Of a stretch of 64,000 nucleotides of DNA, positions 1 to 8,999 are shown piece after piece. The number at the start of each line of letters is the position of its first letter. Position 1 is the first letter of the stretch. A program made the position numbers and the translations under genes. Source of the DNA: JAWHTC01 sp032586155 (GTDB lineage Bacteria > Pseudomonadota > Alphaproteobacteria > Rhodobacterales > Rhodobacteraceae); assembly GCF_032586155.1 (NCBI RefSeq), contig NZ_JAWHTC010000005.1, positions 372,001 through 436,000 on the forward strand. Reading direction: 5' to 3'. Under the pieces are notes generated by a model, which saw nothing but the letters and a program-made list of their open reading frames with translations, did not search any database and was not told where the DNA came from.

Positions 1-132
1 GCGTATCGGTTGGCTGAAATGCATCGTGACGGCGTGGGCGGGCCGCCGAGCCAGACAGAATACCTCGTCTACTTGAAAAGGGCGGCTAAATTGGGGCACC
101 AGAAGGCGTCGGAAGAGTTGGACAACTATTAG
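1..132 (+). CDS. Sel1-repeat (TPR-like) protein, 3' end
   Basis: Open from the first base and ending at TAG 130-132, this gives a 43-residue C-terminal tail. The pattern YRLAEMHRDG, a Gly/Pro turn, LKRAAKLGHQKA and a short acidic tail fits the last Sel1-like repeat of a TPR-type solenoid. Such proteins usually act in protein-protein interactions, often in the envelope. The N-terminus lies outside the window, so the full domain layout and any signal peptide cannot be judged. It converges on the MscS gene. Confidence 0.6.
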   Translation, partial: AYRLAEMHRDGVGGPPSQTEYLVYLKRAAKLGHQKASEELDNY

Positions 133-180
133 GTAGATCGCTCCGGGCGTACCCGCTGGGTTGCGGCCGGAGTGGCGTTG

Positions 181-1557
181 TTACTTGGTTTCCGATTTCT
201 CCAGTATTTTGACCTCGCGCTGGGGGAAGGGGATGGAGATGTCATTTGCCTGGAACGCGTCCCAGAGCGCGAGGTAGACATTGCCTCGGATATTGGTCAG
301 CCCGCCGGTCGGGTCGGTGATCCAGAAGCGCAGGATATAGTCGACAGAGCTGTCGCCGAAACTGACAATGTGACAGACAGGCGGCTTGTGGGTCAGTACC
401 CGGCTGACGCTTTTGGCCGCTTCGATAGCGATGGCGCGGACCTTGTGGGGGTCGTCGCCATAGGCAGTGCCAAAGAAGATATCGAGGCGGACGAAATCAT
501 TGGTGTGGGACCAGTTGACCACCTGGCCGGTGATCAGGTCTTCGTTCGGGATCAGGAATTCCTTGCCATCCCGTGTCACCACTGAAGTGTAACGCGCGCC
601 CAGCGTGTCGATCCAGCCGAAGGTTTCGCCCAAAGAGATCACGTCACCAGGCTTGATCGACTTGTCCAAGAGGATGATCACCCCGGAGACCAGGTTCGAC
701 ACCACTTTTTGCAGGCCGAAACCGAGGCCGACACCAATGGCGCCTGAGAGCACCGCAAGTCCGGTGAGGTCGACCCCTATGGCCTTCAACCCGATGAAGA
801 CGGCGGCACCGTAGAGCAGGACCTGGAAGAACTTGAGCGCCAGCACCTGCATTGAGGGGCTGATATCCTCGTTCTTTCGCAGGCCAGTGGCGGTGGTTTT
901 TGACAGGAACCGCGCCAGGGCAAACAGAACGCCGAGGGTAAAGATCGCCTGGACCAGAACCCAGAGCGATAAATGCAGGTTGCCAAGGTCGACCGCCGCG
1001 CTGTCGAGCAGGGTGCGGGCCTCGTCCGTCAGGCCGAGGATCGACAGTGTCACCCAGGTCCAGCCGGCATAGCGGACAACGGTGCGCAGGAAAGAATTAG
1101 AGATCAGCCGTGAGATGATCGCGATCAGCAGCCAGGCCATGGCGAGGTTGCCGATCACTTCGAGCACATAAACGCGCGAGCGCCAGCGCATGGTTTCCAG
1201 CATGATCCAGATCGTCGGCCAGATCAGCGCAATAAAGAAAATCAGCGCCAACCGCCGTTCCAACAGCAACAGGTAGCGATAACGCCAGCGCGGCCAGTTC
1301 TCGCGCGAGCGCATCCAGTCGCGTATACGGGGCCGGACCACCCGGGCCAAAAGCCAAGAAATAATAACGAGGCCGAAGGCGATGAGAAACTGGTAAGCGA
1401 CCCAGGGACGCAGCAGGCTTTCAAAGAAATCCTGGGCCCGTTCAGCCAGCGAAAATGCCACCTCCTGAACGTCCGGTGCTTGTGCCTGTTCGGCTTCGGC
1501 CTCGGCGGTGGCCGTGCCGGCCTGTTCCAGTGTGGTTTCTGTCGGATCGGTGCTCAT
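181..1557 (-). CDS. MscS-family mechanosensitive ion channel
   Basis: Inner-membrane channel of 458 residues that opens under membrane tension and releases solutes on osmotic downshift. A charged, Ala/Glu-rich N-terminus is followed by about five hydrophobic segments (residues 50-240). The MscS pore helix follows (GAIGVGLGFGLQKVVSN), then the beta-domain (SIKPGDVISLGETFGWI, IPNEDLI) and a C-terminal alpha/beta domain ending in IPFPQREV. It is larger than E. coli MscS (286 residues) because of extra N-terminal membrane helices. The start is ATG at 1557 without a strong ribosome binding site. It is transcribed singly, away from leuC. The family is secure; gating and ion preference are not inferable. 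Confidence 0.93.
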   Translation of the reverse strand: MSTDPTETTLEQAGTATAEAEAEQAQAPDVQEVAFSLAERAQDFFESLLRPWVAYQFLIAFGLVIISWLLARVVRPRIRDWMRSRENWPRWRYRYLLLLERRLALIFFIALIWPTIWIMLETMRWRSRVYVLEVIGNLAMAWLLIAIISRLISNSFLRTVVRYAGWTWVTLSILGLTDEARTLLDSAAVDLGNLHLSLWVLVQAIFTLGVLFALARFLSKTTATGLRKNEDISPSMQVLALKFFQVLLYGAAVFIGLKAIGVDLTGLAVLSGAIGVGLGFGLQKVVSNLVSGVIILLDKSIKPGDVISLGETFGWIDTLGARYTSVVTRDGKEFLIPNEDLITGQVVNWSHTNDFVRLDIFFGTAYGDDPHKVRAIAIEAAKSVSRVLTHKPPVCHIVSFGDSSVDYILRFWITDPTGGLTNIRGNVYLALWDAFQANDISIPFPQREVKILEKSETK

Positions 1558-1904
1558 CTGAGAGATACCGTGGCATGGCCCGGCCGTTTGGACAAGGGTT
1601 CAGCAGCGGGCAAGAAAGCAGGTAATGGAATAGAGATTGGCATCTGGCATTGTCGCTTGGCATCGTTTTTACGGGCCGAACGATAGTGACCCAGTCTGCA
1701 GATGCGTTGGCTTTGCGCGTCTCGGCCCTTGTTTGACAGAGGCCTTGATAGTATCTCCCCACCATGACTCGATTTTTCGACATGGATGACCGCGCGCGGT
1801 TGAATGAACGCTTCTACGGTGAGGCGCGCTCGGTTCTGGCACGCCTATAAGGCGGCCCATATCCATTTCACGACTGACTTCATGAACAAAACGGGAGAGG
1901 ACCG
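1558..1904. other. Intergenic region between mscS and leuC
   Basis: Divergent spacer of 347 bases. A TTGACA hexamer lies at 1733-1738, but no convincing -10 follows at normal spacing. A 28-codon reading frame (1764-1850, ATG to TAA) of ordinary codon composition precedes leuC. It lacks a ribosome binding site and holds only three Leu codons, so it does not look like a classical leucine attenuator peptide. No leuC promoter could be fixed. Confidence 0.4.
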
Positions 1905-3311
1905 ATGTCCCCCAAAACACTCTATGACAAGATCTGGGATGCCCATGTGGCCCACGAGGCCGAAGATGGCACCTGCCTTCTCTATATCGACCGTCACCTG
2001 GTGCACGAAGTCACCAGCCCGCAGGCCTTTGAGGGGCTGCGCATGGCAGGCCGCTCTGTGCGGGCCCCGGACAAGACCATCGCCGTGCCGGACCACAACG
2101 TGCCCACCACGGCAGGCCGCGAAGACCCGGCGCAGATGACCGAGGAAAGCCGTATTCAGGTGGAAGCTCTGGACAAGAATGCCAAGGATTTCGGTATTCA
2201 CTATTACCCGGTAAGCGACGTGCGCCAGGGGATCGTGCATATTGTCGGGCCCGAACAGGGTTGGACCCTGCCGGGCATGACCGTTGTGTGCGGTGACTCG
2301 CATACAGCCACGCACGGTGCGTTTGGCGCGTTGGCCCACGGGATTGGGACATCGGAAGTGGAACATGTTCTGGCGACCCAGACGCTGATCCAGAAGAAAT
2401 CAAAGAACATGAAGGTCGAGATCACCGGCAAGCTGAAGCCCGGCGTGACGGCCAAGGACATCACCCTCGCCGTGATCGGCGCCACCGGCACCGCGGGCGG
2501 CACCGGCTATGTCATCGAGTATTGCGGCGAAGCGATCCGCGACCTGTCGATGGAGGGCCGCATGACGGTCTGCAACATGGCGATCGAAGGCGGTGCGCGC
2601 GCTGGCCTGATTGCGCCGGACGAGAAGACCTTTGAATACATCAAGGGTCGTCCGCATGCGCCCAAGGCAGGGCAGTGGGAACAGGCGATGGAGTGGTGGA
2701 AGACGCTCTATACCGATGAAGGTGCCGAGTTCGATCTGGTGGTCACGCTGAAGGGCGAAGACATTCAGCCGGTCGTGACCTGGGGCACCAGCCCCGAGGA
2801 CGTTCTGCCGATCACCGCCACCGTGCCCCACCCCGAGGATTTCGAAGGCGGCAAAGTCGAAGCGGCCAAGCGTGCCATCGAATACATGGGGCTGGAGGCC
2901 GGTCAGAAACTGACCGATATCGAAATCGACACCGTCTTTATCGGCTCCTGCACCAATGGCCGGATCGAGGACCTGCGCGCAGCTGCCGAAATCCTGAAGG
3001 GCAAGAAGATCAAGGACGGCATCCGCGCCATGGTCGTGCCCGGGTCGGGCCTGGTGAAGGCGCAGGCCGAGGAAGAGGGCCTTGCCGACATCTTCAAGGA
3101 AGCCGGGTTCGAGTGGCGCATGGCGGGGTGCTCGATGTGCCTGGCGATGAACCCGGATCAGTTGGCCGAAGAGGAACGCTGTGCCTCGACCAGCAACCGC
3201 AACTTCGAGGGTCGCCAAGGATATCGCGGGCGCACCCATCTTGTCAGCCCGGCAATGGCAGCCGCGGCGGCCGTGACCGGCCATCTGACCGATGTGCGTG
3301 ACTTGATGTAA
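1905..3311 (+). CDS. leuC: 3-isopropylmalate dehydratase large subunit
   Basis: Large subunit of isopropylmalate isomerase, which converts 2-isopropylmalate to 3-isopropylmalate in leucine biosynthesis in the cytosol. The 468 residues match the family's normal length. The iron-sulfur cluster ligands are visible as SCTNGR (about residue 347) and the pair in GCSMCLAMNPD (about 407-417). The HxxxGxxGxxAxGIGTSEVEH region is intact. ATG 1905 is preceded by GGGAGAGGACCG. It lies 19 bases before leuD and is surely cotranscribed with it. Confidence 0.98.
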   Translation: MSPKTLYDKIWDAHVAHEAEDGTCLLYIDRHLVHEVTSPQAFEGLRMAGRSVRAPDKTIAVPDHNVPTTAGREDPAQMTEESRIQVEALDKNAKDFGIHYYPVSDVRQGIVHIVGPEQGWTLPGMTVVCGDSHTATHGAFGALAHGIGTSEVEHVLATQTLIQKKSKNMKVEITGKLKPGVTAKDITLAVIGATGTAGGTGYVIEYCGEAIRDLSMEGRMTVCNMAIEGGARAGLIAPDEKTFEYIKGRPHAPKAGQWEQAMEWWKTLYTDEGAEFDLVVTLKGEDIQPVVTWGTSPEDVLPITATVPHPEDFEGGKVEAAKRAIEYMGLEAGQKLTDIEIDTVFIGSCTNGRIEDLRAAAEILKGKKIKDGIRAMVVPGSGLVKAQAEEEGLADIFKEAGFEWRMAGCSMCLAMNPDQLAEEERCASTSNRNFEGRQGYRGRTHLVSPAMAAAAAVTGHLTDVRDLM

Positions 3312-3330
3312 CCCGGGAAAGGAAAAGAAA

Positions 3331-3936
3331 ATGGACAAATTCGAAAAACTCACCGGGATCGCGGCGCCGATGCCGCTGGTGAATATCGACACCGACATGA
3401 TCATCCCCAAGGTGTTCCTGAAAACAATCAAGCGGTCGGGTCTGGGCGCGAACCTGTTTGACGAGATGCGGTTCGAGCGGGACGGCAGCGAAAAGCCAGA
3501 TTTCGTGCTGAACCAGCCGGCTTATCGCGAGGCGCAGATCCTGGTGGCGGGCGACAATTTCGGCTGTGGCTCGTCGCGTGAGCACGCGCCGTGGGCGATC
3601 AAGGATTTCGGTATCAGCTGTGTGATCTCGACCAGCTTTGCCGACATCTTCTTCAACAACTGCTTCAAGAACGGCATCCTGCCGATCGTGCTGCCGCAGG
3701 AAGACGTCGATAAGCTGATGGATGATGCATCGCGCGGGGCCAATGCGGTGATCACCGTGGACCTTGAAAGCCAGACCATCACCGGGCCGGATGGCGGCGA
3801 GATCAGCTTTGATGTTGATCCGCACCGCAAACATTGCCTGCTGAATGGGCTGGATGACATCGGTCAGACGTTGGAGAAAGCCGCTTCGATCGACGCGTTC
3901 GAGTCCGGGATGGCCAACAGCCGCCCCTGGGTCTGA
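3331..3936 (+). CDS. leuD: 3-isopropylmalate dehydratase small subunit
   Basis: Small (swivel-domain) subunit that completes the LeuCD isomerase. At 201 residues it has the usual length. The substrate-recognition loop GCGSSREHAPWAI is near residue 75, and the N-terminus carries the typical NIDTDMIIPK motif. The start ATG 3331 follows GGGAAAGGAAAAGAAA. It is the last gene of the leuCD unit and is followed by an intrinsic terminator. Confidence 0.98.
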   Translation: MDKFEKLTGIAAPMPLVNIDTDMIIPKVFLKTIKRSGLGANLFDEMRFERDGSEKPDFVLNQPAYREAQILVAGDNFGCGSSREHAPWAIKDFGISCVISTSFADIFFNNCFKNGILPIVLPQEDVDKLMDDASRGANAVITVDLESQTITGPDGGEISFDVDPHRKHCLLNGLDDIGQTLEKAASIDAFESGMANSRPWV

Positions 3937-3959
3937 GCCCGTCATAATCTACCAAATAA

Positions 3960-3993
3960 GGCCGCCGGGGACTCGGCGGCCTTTGTTGTTTTG
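3960..3993 (+). terminator. Intrinsic terminator after leuD
   Basis: GGCCGCCG (3960-3967) pairs with CGGCGGCC (3974-3981) across a six-base loop, and a T-rich tail (tttgttgtttt) follows. It sits 23 bases past the leuD stop. Confidence 0.88.
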
Positions 3994-4305
3994 CCTCATT
4001 AACCAGTGTGACGCTGGTGTGCGTCAGATTTGGAATTGCGTTGCGACCTCATGCGCTACATCCACTATATCTTGTAGGTCCTTGAGACTTCGCCTTTTTT
4101 TTGCACCAAAATTGATGCATTCCCGCACCACTCGCTCCCTCAAAAGGTCGGAAAACTGAAGTCTTGTTAACCATGACTTGAGCCGGAAAGCGAAAGAAGG
4201 CAAAAATTGGGCAAGAATGAGGCAGGCCGTGACACCTCGCGGCATCAAGTTGGAAAAAAGGCCCGGCAAAGTACCGGAGCTGGCCAGTTTGAAGGGAATG
4301 GGGCA
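3994..4305. other. Intergenic region upstream of membrane protein gene
   Basis: About 310 bases with lower GC than the flanks, including a run of eight T near 4093-4100. The upstream extension of the following reading frame in this stretch has no ribosome binding site and poor codon composition, so it is treated as non-coding. No recognisable RNA gene or promoter was found. Confidence 0.4.
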
Positions 4306-5145
4306 GTGGTATCCCAATTGACAAGTGCGTTTGTGCGCGCGGCGCTGATGGCTTTGCTGATCGCAATGCCGTCCTTGATGCTGCCCGATGTCACCGCCGA
4401 TACCGCCCAGATCGTCGTTCTGGTCGCGATCATCGCCTTCCTCATGGTTTTCGTTGAATACTACAGCGAATACCCTTCGTTCATAGAATTCCGCTTTGCC
4501 CCGCCATTCAATCGTCTGAGATTTGTTGCGCTGTTCGCGACGGTGGCAGTGTTGTCACTGATCTGTGCCGGCAAGACGGAGCCGACAAACGTGTCCGAAT
4601 TGGCCACCAGCTTTGGCCTGCTTCTGGGTAATGCGATCGATTTTCCCTATTCGCCGGTGCGCCTTGTCGTGCTGATGTTGCCGGAAGACAGCGAGCCGTC
4701 GGTCGTAGTTTCGGTCAGGATGGCGGCGGGCGTGTCCTACATGATGTCACTTTTGTCGCTTTTTATCTTCGTGACCATGGTGCGGCTTCTCGGCTGGCCG
4801 ACGCGGCGCGGGGCGTTCAATGTGTGGATCAACCTGCCGCTTTTCGACCCCACCGCCGGTGGCGATGTGCTGGCGCGGCTCAAGCGTGATGCGGGCCTTA
4901 ACATTGTGTTAGGGATTTTGCTGCCATTCTTGATCCCGGCGGTGATGAAGGCGGCGTCGGACTTGATTGATCCGGTGTCGATGGACAATCCGCAGACCTT
5001 GATCTGGACGATGAGCGCATGGGCCTTCCTGCCGGCAAGCATGATCATGCGCGGCATAGCAATGAGCCGCGTTGCCGACCTCATCGAGGAGAAGCGGATG
5101 CGCGCCTATGCCAAGGCCAAGGACGAAAACCTGCAACACGCCTGA
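4306..5145 (+). CDS. Integral membrane protein of unknown function
   Basis: From GTG 4306 (preceded by GAAGGGAATGGG) the protein has 279 residues with about six hydrophobic segments: an N-terminal one (AALMALLIAMPSLML), one at VVLVAIIAFLMVF, one near VALFATVAVLSLI, YMMSLLSLFIFVTMV, IVLGILLPFLIPAV and a final pair near the C-terminus. The frame stays open upstream to an ATG at 4207, but that part does not look coding. I do not recognise the family. Its 3' end meets the next gene directly, so the two are probably cotranscribed. Confidence 0.8.
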   Translation: MVSQLTSAFVRAALMALLIAMPSLMLPDVTADTAQIVVLVAIIAFLMVFVEYYSEYPSFIEFRFAPPFNRLRFVALFATVAVLSLICAGKTEPTNVSELATSFGLLLGNAIDFPYSPVRLVVLMLPEDSEPSVVVSVRMAAGVSYMMSLLSLFIFVTMVRLLGWPTRRGAFNVWINLPLFDPTAGGDVLARLKRDAGLNIVLGILLPFLIPAVMKAASDLIDPVSMDNPQTLIWTMSAWAFLPASMIMRGIAMSRVADLIEEKRMRAYAKAKDENLQHA

Positions 5146-5153
5146 TCACGGCC

Positions 5154-6227
5154 TTGTTTTCTGGCCTGTTGATCGCGGTCCCATGGGTTGGGGTCGCGGG
5201 GGCCGAGACGCTTAGACTCGCCACTTATAATGTCGAACTGTCCCGCAAGGGGCCGGGGTTGCTGTTGCGGGACATTGCGCGCGGCGATGCGCAGGCCGAG
5301 GCGGCGGCGGAAGTGATAGCGCGCGTGGCGCCTGATGTCCTGTTGCTCAACGGCATTGACTACGACCTTCATCTGATGACCATCGAGGCCTTTGCCGCAC
5401 GCGTGGCGGCCAAGGGGCACGAGTTGCCCTATCGTCATGCCGCGCGGCCCAATCGCGGTTGGGCCAGTGGATTGGACCTGGATGGTGACGGGCGGTTGGG
5501 TGGACCGGGCGATGCCCATGGCTGGGGCCGGTTCGCCGGGGAAGGTGGTATGGCGGTGCTGTCGCGCTATCCGTTGAAGGGCCTGCGCGACTTGAGCGGG
5601 CTAGTCTGGGGTGAACAGGATTGGGCGCAGTTGCCGGTGAAGAACGGCCAGCCCTTTCCGTCCGCAGATGCGCGGGCGGTGCAGCGCCTGTCTTCGGTCG
5701 GGCATTGGGTGATCGAGGCGGATGTGGGGCGGCGGGCGCTGAGCCTGATGGTGTTTCACGCCACGCCACCGGTGTTTGACGGACCCGAGGATCGCAATGG
5801 CAAGCGCAACCACGATGAGATCATGCTGTGGCGGCATTTGCTGGACGGGCGTTTCGAGGGGGGCGTGAACCGGCCGTTTGCGATTTTGGGCGACGCCAAC
5901 CTGGACCCGATGGACGGGGAGGGGATGAAATCGGCGATACAGGGGTTGCTGGGTGACAAGCGGCTGCAGGATCCACGCCCCGGGAGCGCGGGGGGTGAGG
6001 CCGCAGCCGACCCCGAGCATGAGGGTTCGCCGGGGCTGGACACGGTGGACTGGCCGGGAGAGGGCGAGGGTGGGCCGGGGAACCTGCGAGTGGATTACGT
6101 GCTGCCCTCCTCCGATCTGGAGGTTCTGGGCGCGGGGGTTTATTGGCCCGCGCCCGGACAGTCAGGCCATGATCTTGCCGCCCGTGCCAGCCGCCACCGG
6201 CTGGTTTGGGTTGACGTTGGCTGGTAA
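5154..6227 (+). CDS. Endonuclease/exonuclease/phosphatase-fold secreted protein
   Basis: A hydrophobic signal-like segment (LITALFSGLLIAVPWVGVAGA) is followed by the EEP-fold opening LRLATYNVELS. Later come AVLSRYPL, LMVFHATP, FAILGDANLDP (the Asp/Asn metal-binding motif) and a closing RVDYVLPSSDLEV. The fold includes DNase I-like nucleases and phosphodiesterases; the substrate here is unknown. The start is uncertain: TTG 5154 and CTG 5142 lie next to the upstream stop, while the nearest in-frame ATG (5019) would overlap the upstream gene by 127 bases. It converges with the epimerase gene and overlaps it by 66 bases. Confidence 0.82.
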   Translation: MFSGLLIAVPWVGVAGAETLRLATYNVELSRKGPGLLLRDIARGDAQAEAAAEVIARVAPDVLLLNGIDYDLHLMTIEAFAARVAAKGHELPYRHAARPNRGWASGLDLDGDGRLGGPGDAHGWGRFAGEGGMAVLSRYPLKGLRDLSGLVWGEQDWAQLPVKNGQPFPSADARAVQRLSSVGHWVIEADVGRRALSLMVFHATPPVFDGPEDRNGKRNHDEIMLWRHLLDGRFEGGVNRPFAILGDANLDPMDGEGMKSAIQGLLGDKRLQDPRPGSAGGEAAADPEHEGSPGLDTVDWPGEGEGGPGNLRVDYVLPSSDLEVLGAGVYWPAPGQSGHDLAARASRHRLVWVDVGW

Positions 6228-7073
6228 GGCGCTGCGCAGGGCTTCTTCAAGCGGGGTGGGGGTAAACCCGGGCAGCAATGTGTTCAATCGCGCGCCATCC
6301 AGGCGGTGTGGTTTGCTCCACAGGTAACGCATTTCGAACACGTGGCGCATCAGCCGCCAGAACGGCCTCAGCAGGTGGAACAGAGTCCAGTTGAAGTTGG
6401 CCTGTACAAGCGGGCGATTCAGTACCCGTTCAAAGGCCTGGGCCATGTCGTGACCGGTCAGGGTATAGCCCGGAAAGGTGACATCGGTGAAGGTGTCAAG
6501 CCGGTCGCGTTGCTCCAGCAGCATGACACCTGCGCGGGCCAGGTCGGGCAGATAGGCCCAGGCATGGGGCGCATCCCAGCGACCCATATAGGTGAACACC
6601 CCCTTGTGCAGTTTCGCAGTCAGCACCCGGTCAAACCAGATGCCAGTGGGTTGGGTGTCGATGAAATCTCCGGCGCGCAGAATGATTATGGGGACGCCCG
6701 AGGCGCGATAGGCCTGCTCCATGGCGATACGGATGCGGCCAAGCGGGTTCTGCGCCGCTTGCGGTGTTTCGGGGGTCAGAAGTTCGGGCGCATCGGCGCC
6801 GAAATTGTAGACATTGCCGGGCAGGATCACACTGGCGCCCGAGGCTTGTGCAGCGTCGATCACCTGTTGCGTCAGTTTGGGGACCTGAACCTGCCAGTGT
6901 TCGTAAGACGGGTTCCAACCGTTGACGATCACATTCACGCCTTGCGCCGCGGTGGTGAGATTGTCGGATTTGCGATCGAATTGATGTGTGGTCCAGCCAG
7001 CAGCGTCGAGGGCCAGGGTCATATGGCGTCCGAACCGGCCGGAACCGCCGAGGATAAGAGCTGTTTTGGTCAT
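6162..7073 (-). CDS. NAD(P)-dependent epimerase/dehydratase (extended SDR-like)
   Basis: A 303-residue cytosolic protein with a Rossmann start (TALILGGSGRFGRH, the GxxGxxG motif) and the strand-loop patterns of atypical SDR proteins (LPGNVYNFG, PIIILRAGDFID). A classical YxxxK catalytic pair is not evident, so it may be a reductase-like or regulatory member. It is transcribed divergently from a LysR gene with a 106-base shared control region, suggesting that regulator controls it. The substrate is unknown. Confidence 0.85.
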   Translation of the reverse strand: MTKTALILGGSGRFGRHMTLALDAAGWTTHQFDRKSDNLTTAAQGVNVIVNGWNPSYEHWQVQVPKLTQQVIDAAQASGASVILPGNVYNFGADAPELLTPETPQAAQNPLGRIRIAMEQAYRASGVPIIILRAGDFIDTQPTGIWFDRVLTAKLHKGVFTYMGRWDAPHAWAYLPDLARAGVMLLEQRDRLDTFTDVTFPGYTLTGHDMAQAFERVLNRPLVQANFNWTLFHLLRPFWRLMRHVFEMRYLWSKPHRLDGARLNTLLPGFTPTPLEEALRSALPANVNPNQPVAAGTGGKIMA

Positions 7074-7179
7074 GTTTGCCTCCTGTGGGGCTTCGTGTTT
7101 CGAATTTCTACCTCGAGTATCGGAAATCCGGATGCGAATGAGAATTGCCTGAATTTTGCTTTCTGCTATTCAATAATGA

Positions 7180-8076
7180 ATGGATTTTGATATCGGAAAA
7201 CTCGACTGGTCGCTGGTACAAGCCTATCTGGCGGTGGCTGAAACCGGCTCGCTGAGCGCGGCGGCACGGCAGATTGGCAGCAGCCAGCCGACGCTGGGGC
7301 GGCAGATCAAGGCGATCGAAGAACGTTTGGGGTTTGCCCTGTTCCGGCGGCACCCGCGGGGATTCGAGCTGACCGAGGCGGGGGAGGCATTGCTGACTCC
7401 TGCGCGGGCGATGCGTGAGGCGATGCGCGAGATCGCAATGTTTGCTGCGGGCCAAGAAGGGGACCTGCAGGGCACGGTCAGGATCACGGCGAGCGAAATG
7501 GTGTGTCACCATGTGTTGCCACCGGTGATCGCGCGGATGCGGATCGAGCTGCCCGAGGTTGCGGTGGAACTGGTGCCGACGGATGTGACAGAGAACCTGC
7601 TTTATCGCGAGGCGGATATCGCGGTGCGGATGTACCGGCCCGAGCAGCTGGAGGTGGTGGCGCGGTATCTGGGTGAGATCAAACTGGGGCTGTTTGCCTC
7701 GAAAGCTTATGCTGATCACCGCGGCTTGCCGGACGGGACAGGTGATTTGGCCGGGCATGACATTGTCGGATATGACCGCAGCGAACTGATCGTGCGGGGA
7801 ATGCGGCAGGCCGGGGTCGACGTGAGTCGTGAGGATTTCCCGGTACGCTGCGACGACCAGACAGTTTATTGGGAGCTGGTGCGGGCGGGCTGTGGTATCG
7901 GCTTCGGGCAGTCGATGGTCGCGCGCGCCGATCCGGAGATGCTGGAGATCGACCTGGGCTTTCCGATTCCATCGCTGCCGGTGTGGTTGGCCGCCCATGA
8001 GGGGCTTCGCCATACGCCGCGGGTGCGCAAGGTCTGGGACATGCTGGCCGAGGCGCTGGGCCGGATCGTGGTCTAG
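7180..8076 (+). CDS. LysR-family transcriptional regulator
   Basis: The 298 residues have the standard LysR layout. A winged helix-turn-helix spans residues 8-65 (SLSAAARQIGSSQPTLGRQIKAIEE), and a periplasmic-binding-protein-like effector domain fills the rest. ATG 7180 lies within the 14-base inverted repeat ATTCAATAATGAAT (7168-7181), which could allow autoregulation. The divergent neighbour is the epimerase gene, its likely target. The effector is unknown. Confidence 0.93.
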   Translation: MDFDIGKLDWSLVQAYLAVAETGSLSAAARQIGSSQPTLGRQIKAIEERLGFALFRRHPRGFELTEAGEALLTPARAMREAMREIAMFAAGQEGDLQGTVRITASEMVCHHVLPPVIARMRIELPEVAVELVPTDVTENLLYREADIAVRMYRPEQLEVVARYLGEIKLGLFASKAYADHRGLPDGTGDLAGHDIVGYDRSELIVRGMRQAGVDVSREDFPVRCDDQTVYWELVRAGCGIGFGQSMVARADPEMLEIDLGFPIPSLPVWLAAHEGLRHTPRVRKVWDMLAEALGRIVV

Positions 8077-8203
8077 TGGCGGCGGGACGCCTGTTTTTAC
8101 TGCAATTGCACGAATGCCGGTTGACTCGAGGGGCGCAATCCTTAAAAGGCAGGCTTCTATGAGAATTTCGCGGGCGTAATCCGCCTGCTGCAGGAGAAGT
8201 GAC

Positions 8204-8371
8204 ATGGCCAAGCCGACCACCATCAAGATCCGCCTGAACTCGTCCGCGGGCACAGGCCATTTCTACGTGACCAAGAAAAACGCACGCACCATGACCGAAA
8301 AGATGGTCGTACGCAAATACGACCCCGTGGCGCGGAAGCACGTCGAGTACAAGGAAGGCAAGATCAAGTAA
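8204..8371 (+). CDS. rpmG: 50S ribosomal protein L33
   Basis: Small basic ribosomal protein of 55 residues, the family's normal length. It begins MAKPTTIKIRLNSSAG and carries the typical FYVTKKNART and KYDPVARKHV motifs. ATG 8204 is preceded by CAGGAGAAGTGAC, a strong ribosome binding site. No Cys pairs are present, so this is the zinc-independent form. A strong terminator follows at once, so it is a single-gene unit. Confidence 0.97.
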   Translation: MAKPTTIKIRLNSSAGTGHFYVTKKNARTMTEKMVVRKYDPVARKHVEYKEGKIK

Positions 8372-8394
8372 GATCGCCCCTTGAGACAAACGAC

Positions 8395-8432
8395 AAAGCC
8401 GCGCCCCGGTCCGGGACGCGGCTTTTTCTTTG
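8395..8432 (+). terminator. Intrinsic terminator after rpmG
   Basis: AAAGCCGCG (8395-8403) pairs with CGCGGCTTT (8417-8425), with an inner CCGG/CCGG pairing and the tail TTTTTCTTT. It lies 24 bases after the rpmG stop. Confidence 0.92.
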
Positions 8433-8486
8433 GCAAACAGGCGTGAACGGATCGGGGGCGGAAACCCCTGAAGAAAGGTTCACACC

Positions 8487-8987
8487 ATGCCAGAGCTGCA
8501 GATCAGACCCGCCCGTGCCCGCGATGCCCACGCCGTGGGGCAGGTATTGACCCGGTCCTACGCTCAGCTTCTGAGCGGGGATTATTGCGATACCCTATTG
8601 CAGAGAGCCTTGCCGATCCTGACGCGGCCACGGCCCGAATTGCTGGGCTCGCCCGGTTACATGGTCGCACTGCGGGACGGGCGAATCGTGGCGGCTGGCG
8701 GGTGGAGCCGGGTGAATCCTTATGGCGGGGAAGTGCACAGGGTAGGCCACGTGCGGCACGTGGCCTGTGACCCGGGCAGCTTGCGCACGGGTGTGGCGCG
8801 GGAGCTGATGCTATCGGCCATGGAGCAGGCGCGTGAAGTCGGGATCGGGCTGTTGAGTTGTCTCAGCACCCTGACGGCAATACCATTCTATCGCAGCCTC
8901 GGGTTCGAGGGGGAGGCGGAAATCGACATACGGCTGGAGCCGGGGCTGTATTTTCCAGCGGTCGAGATGCGCAAGCGGCTGTCGTGA
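8487..8987 (+). CDS. GNAT-family N-acetyltransferase
   Basis: A 166-residue cytosolic acetyltransferase. It opens LQIRPARARDAHAVGQV, the first strand and helix of the GNAT fold. The acetyl-CoA loop is in the middle (HVACDPGSLRTGVARELM, a variant of the usual Q/RxxGxG/A motif), and FYRSLGFE near the C-terminus is the family's typical beta5-alpha4 signature. ATG 8487 follows GAAAGG. The acceptor substrate is not predictable. Confidence 0.9.
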   Translation: MPELQIRPARARDAHAVGQVLTRSYAQLLSGDYCDTLLQRALPILTRPRPELLGSPGYMVALRDGRIVAAGGWSRVNPYGGEVHRVGHVRHVACDPGSLRTGVARELMLSAMEQAREVGIGLLSCLSTLTAIPFYRSLGFEGEAEIDIRLEPGLYFPAVEMRKRLS

Positions 8988-8999
8988 CGGGGCAGCCGA

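Noticed and set aside
141..172. Terminator between the Sel1 gene and mscS
   Set aside because: CTCCGG/CCGGAG can pair, but the loop is long and no T-run follows on either strand.
1764..1850. Leucine attenuation leader peptide for leuCD
   Set aside because: Only three Leu codons, no run of Leu and no terminator/antiterminator pair before leuC.
2400..3431. Long minus-strand open frame opposite leuC/leuD
   Set aside because: It lies fully inside two certain genes on the other strand and reads as a low-complexity mirror frame without family features.
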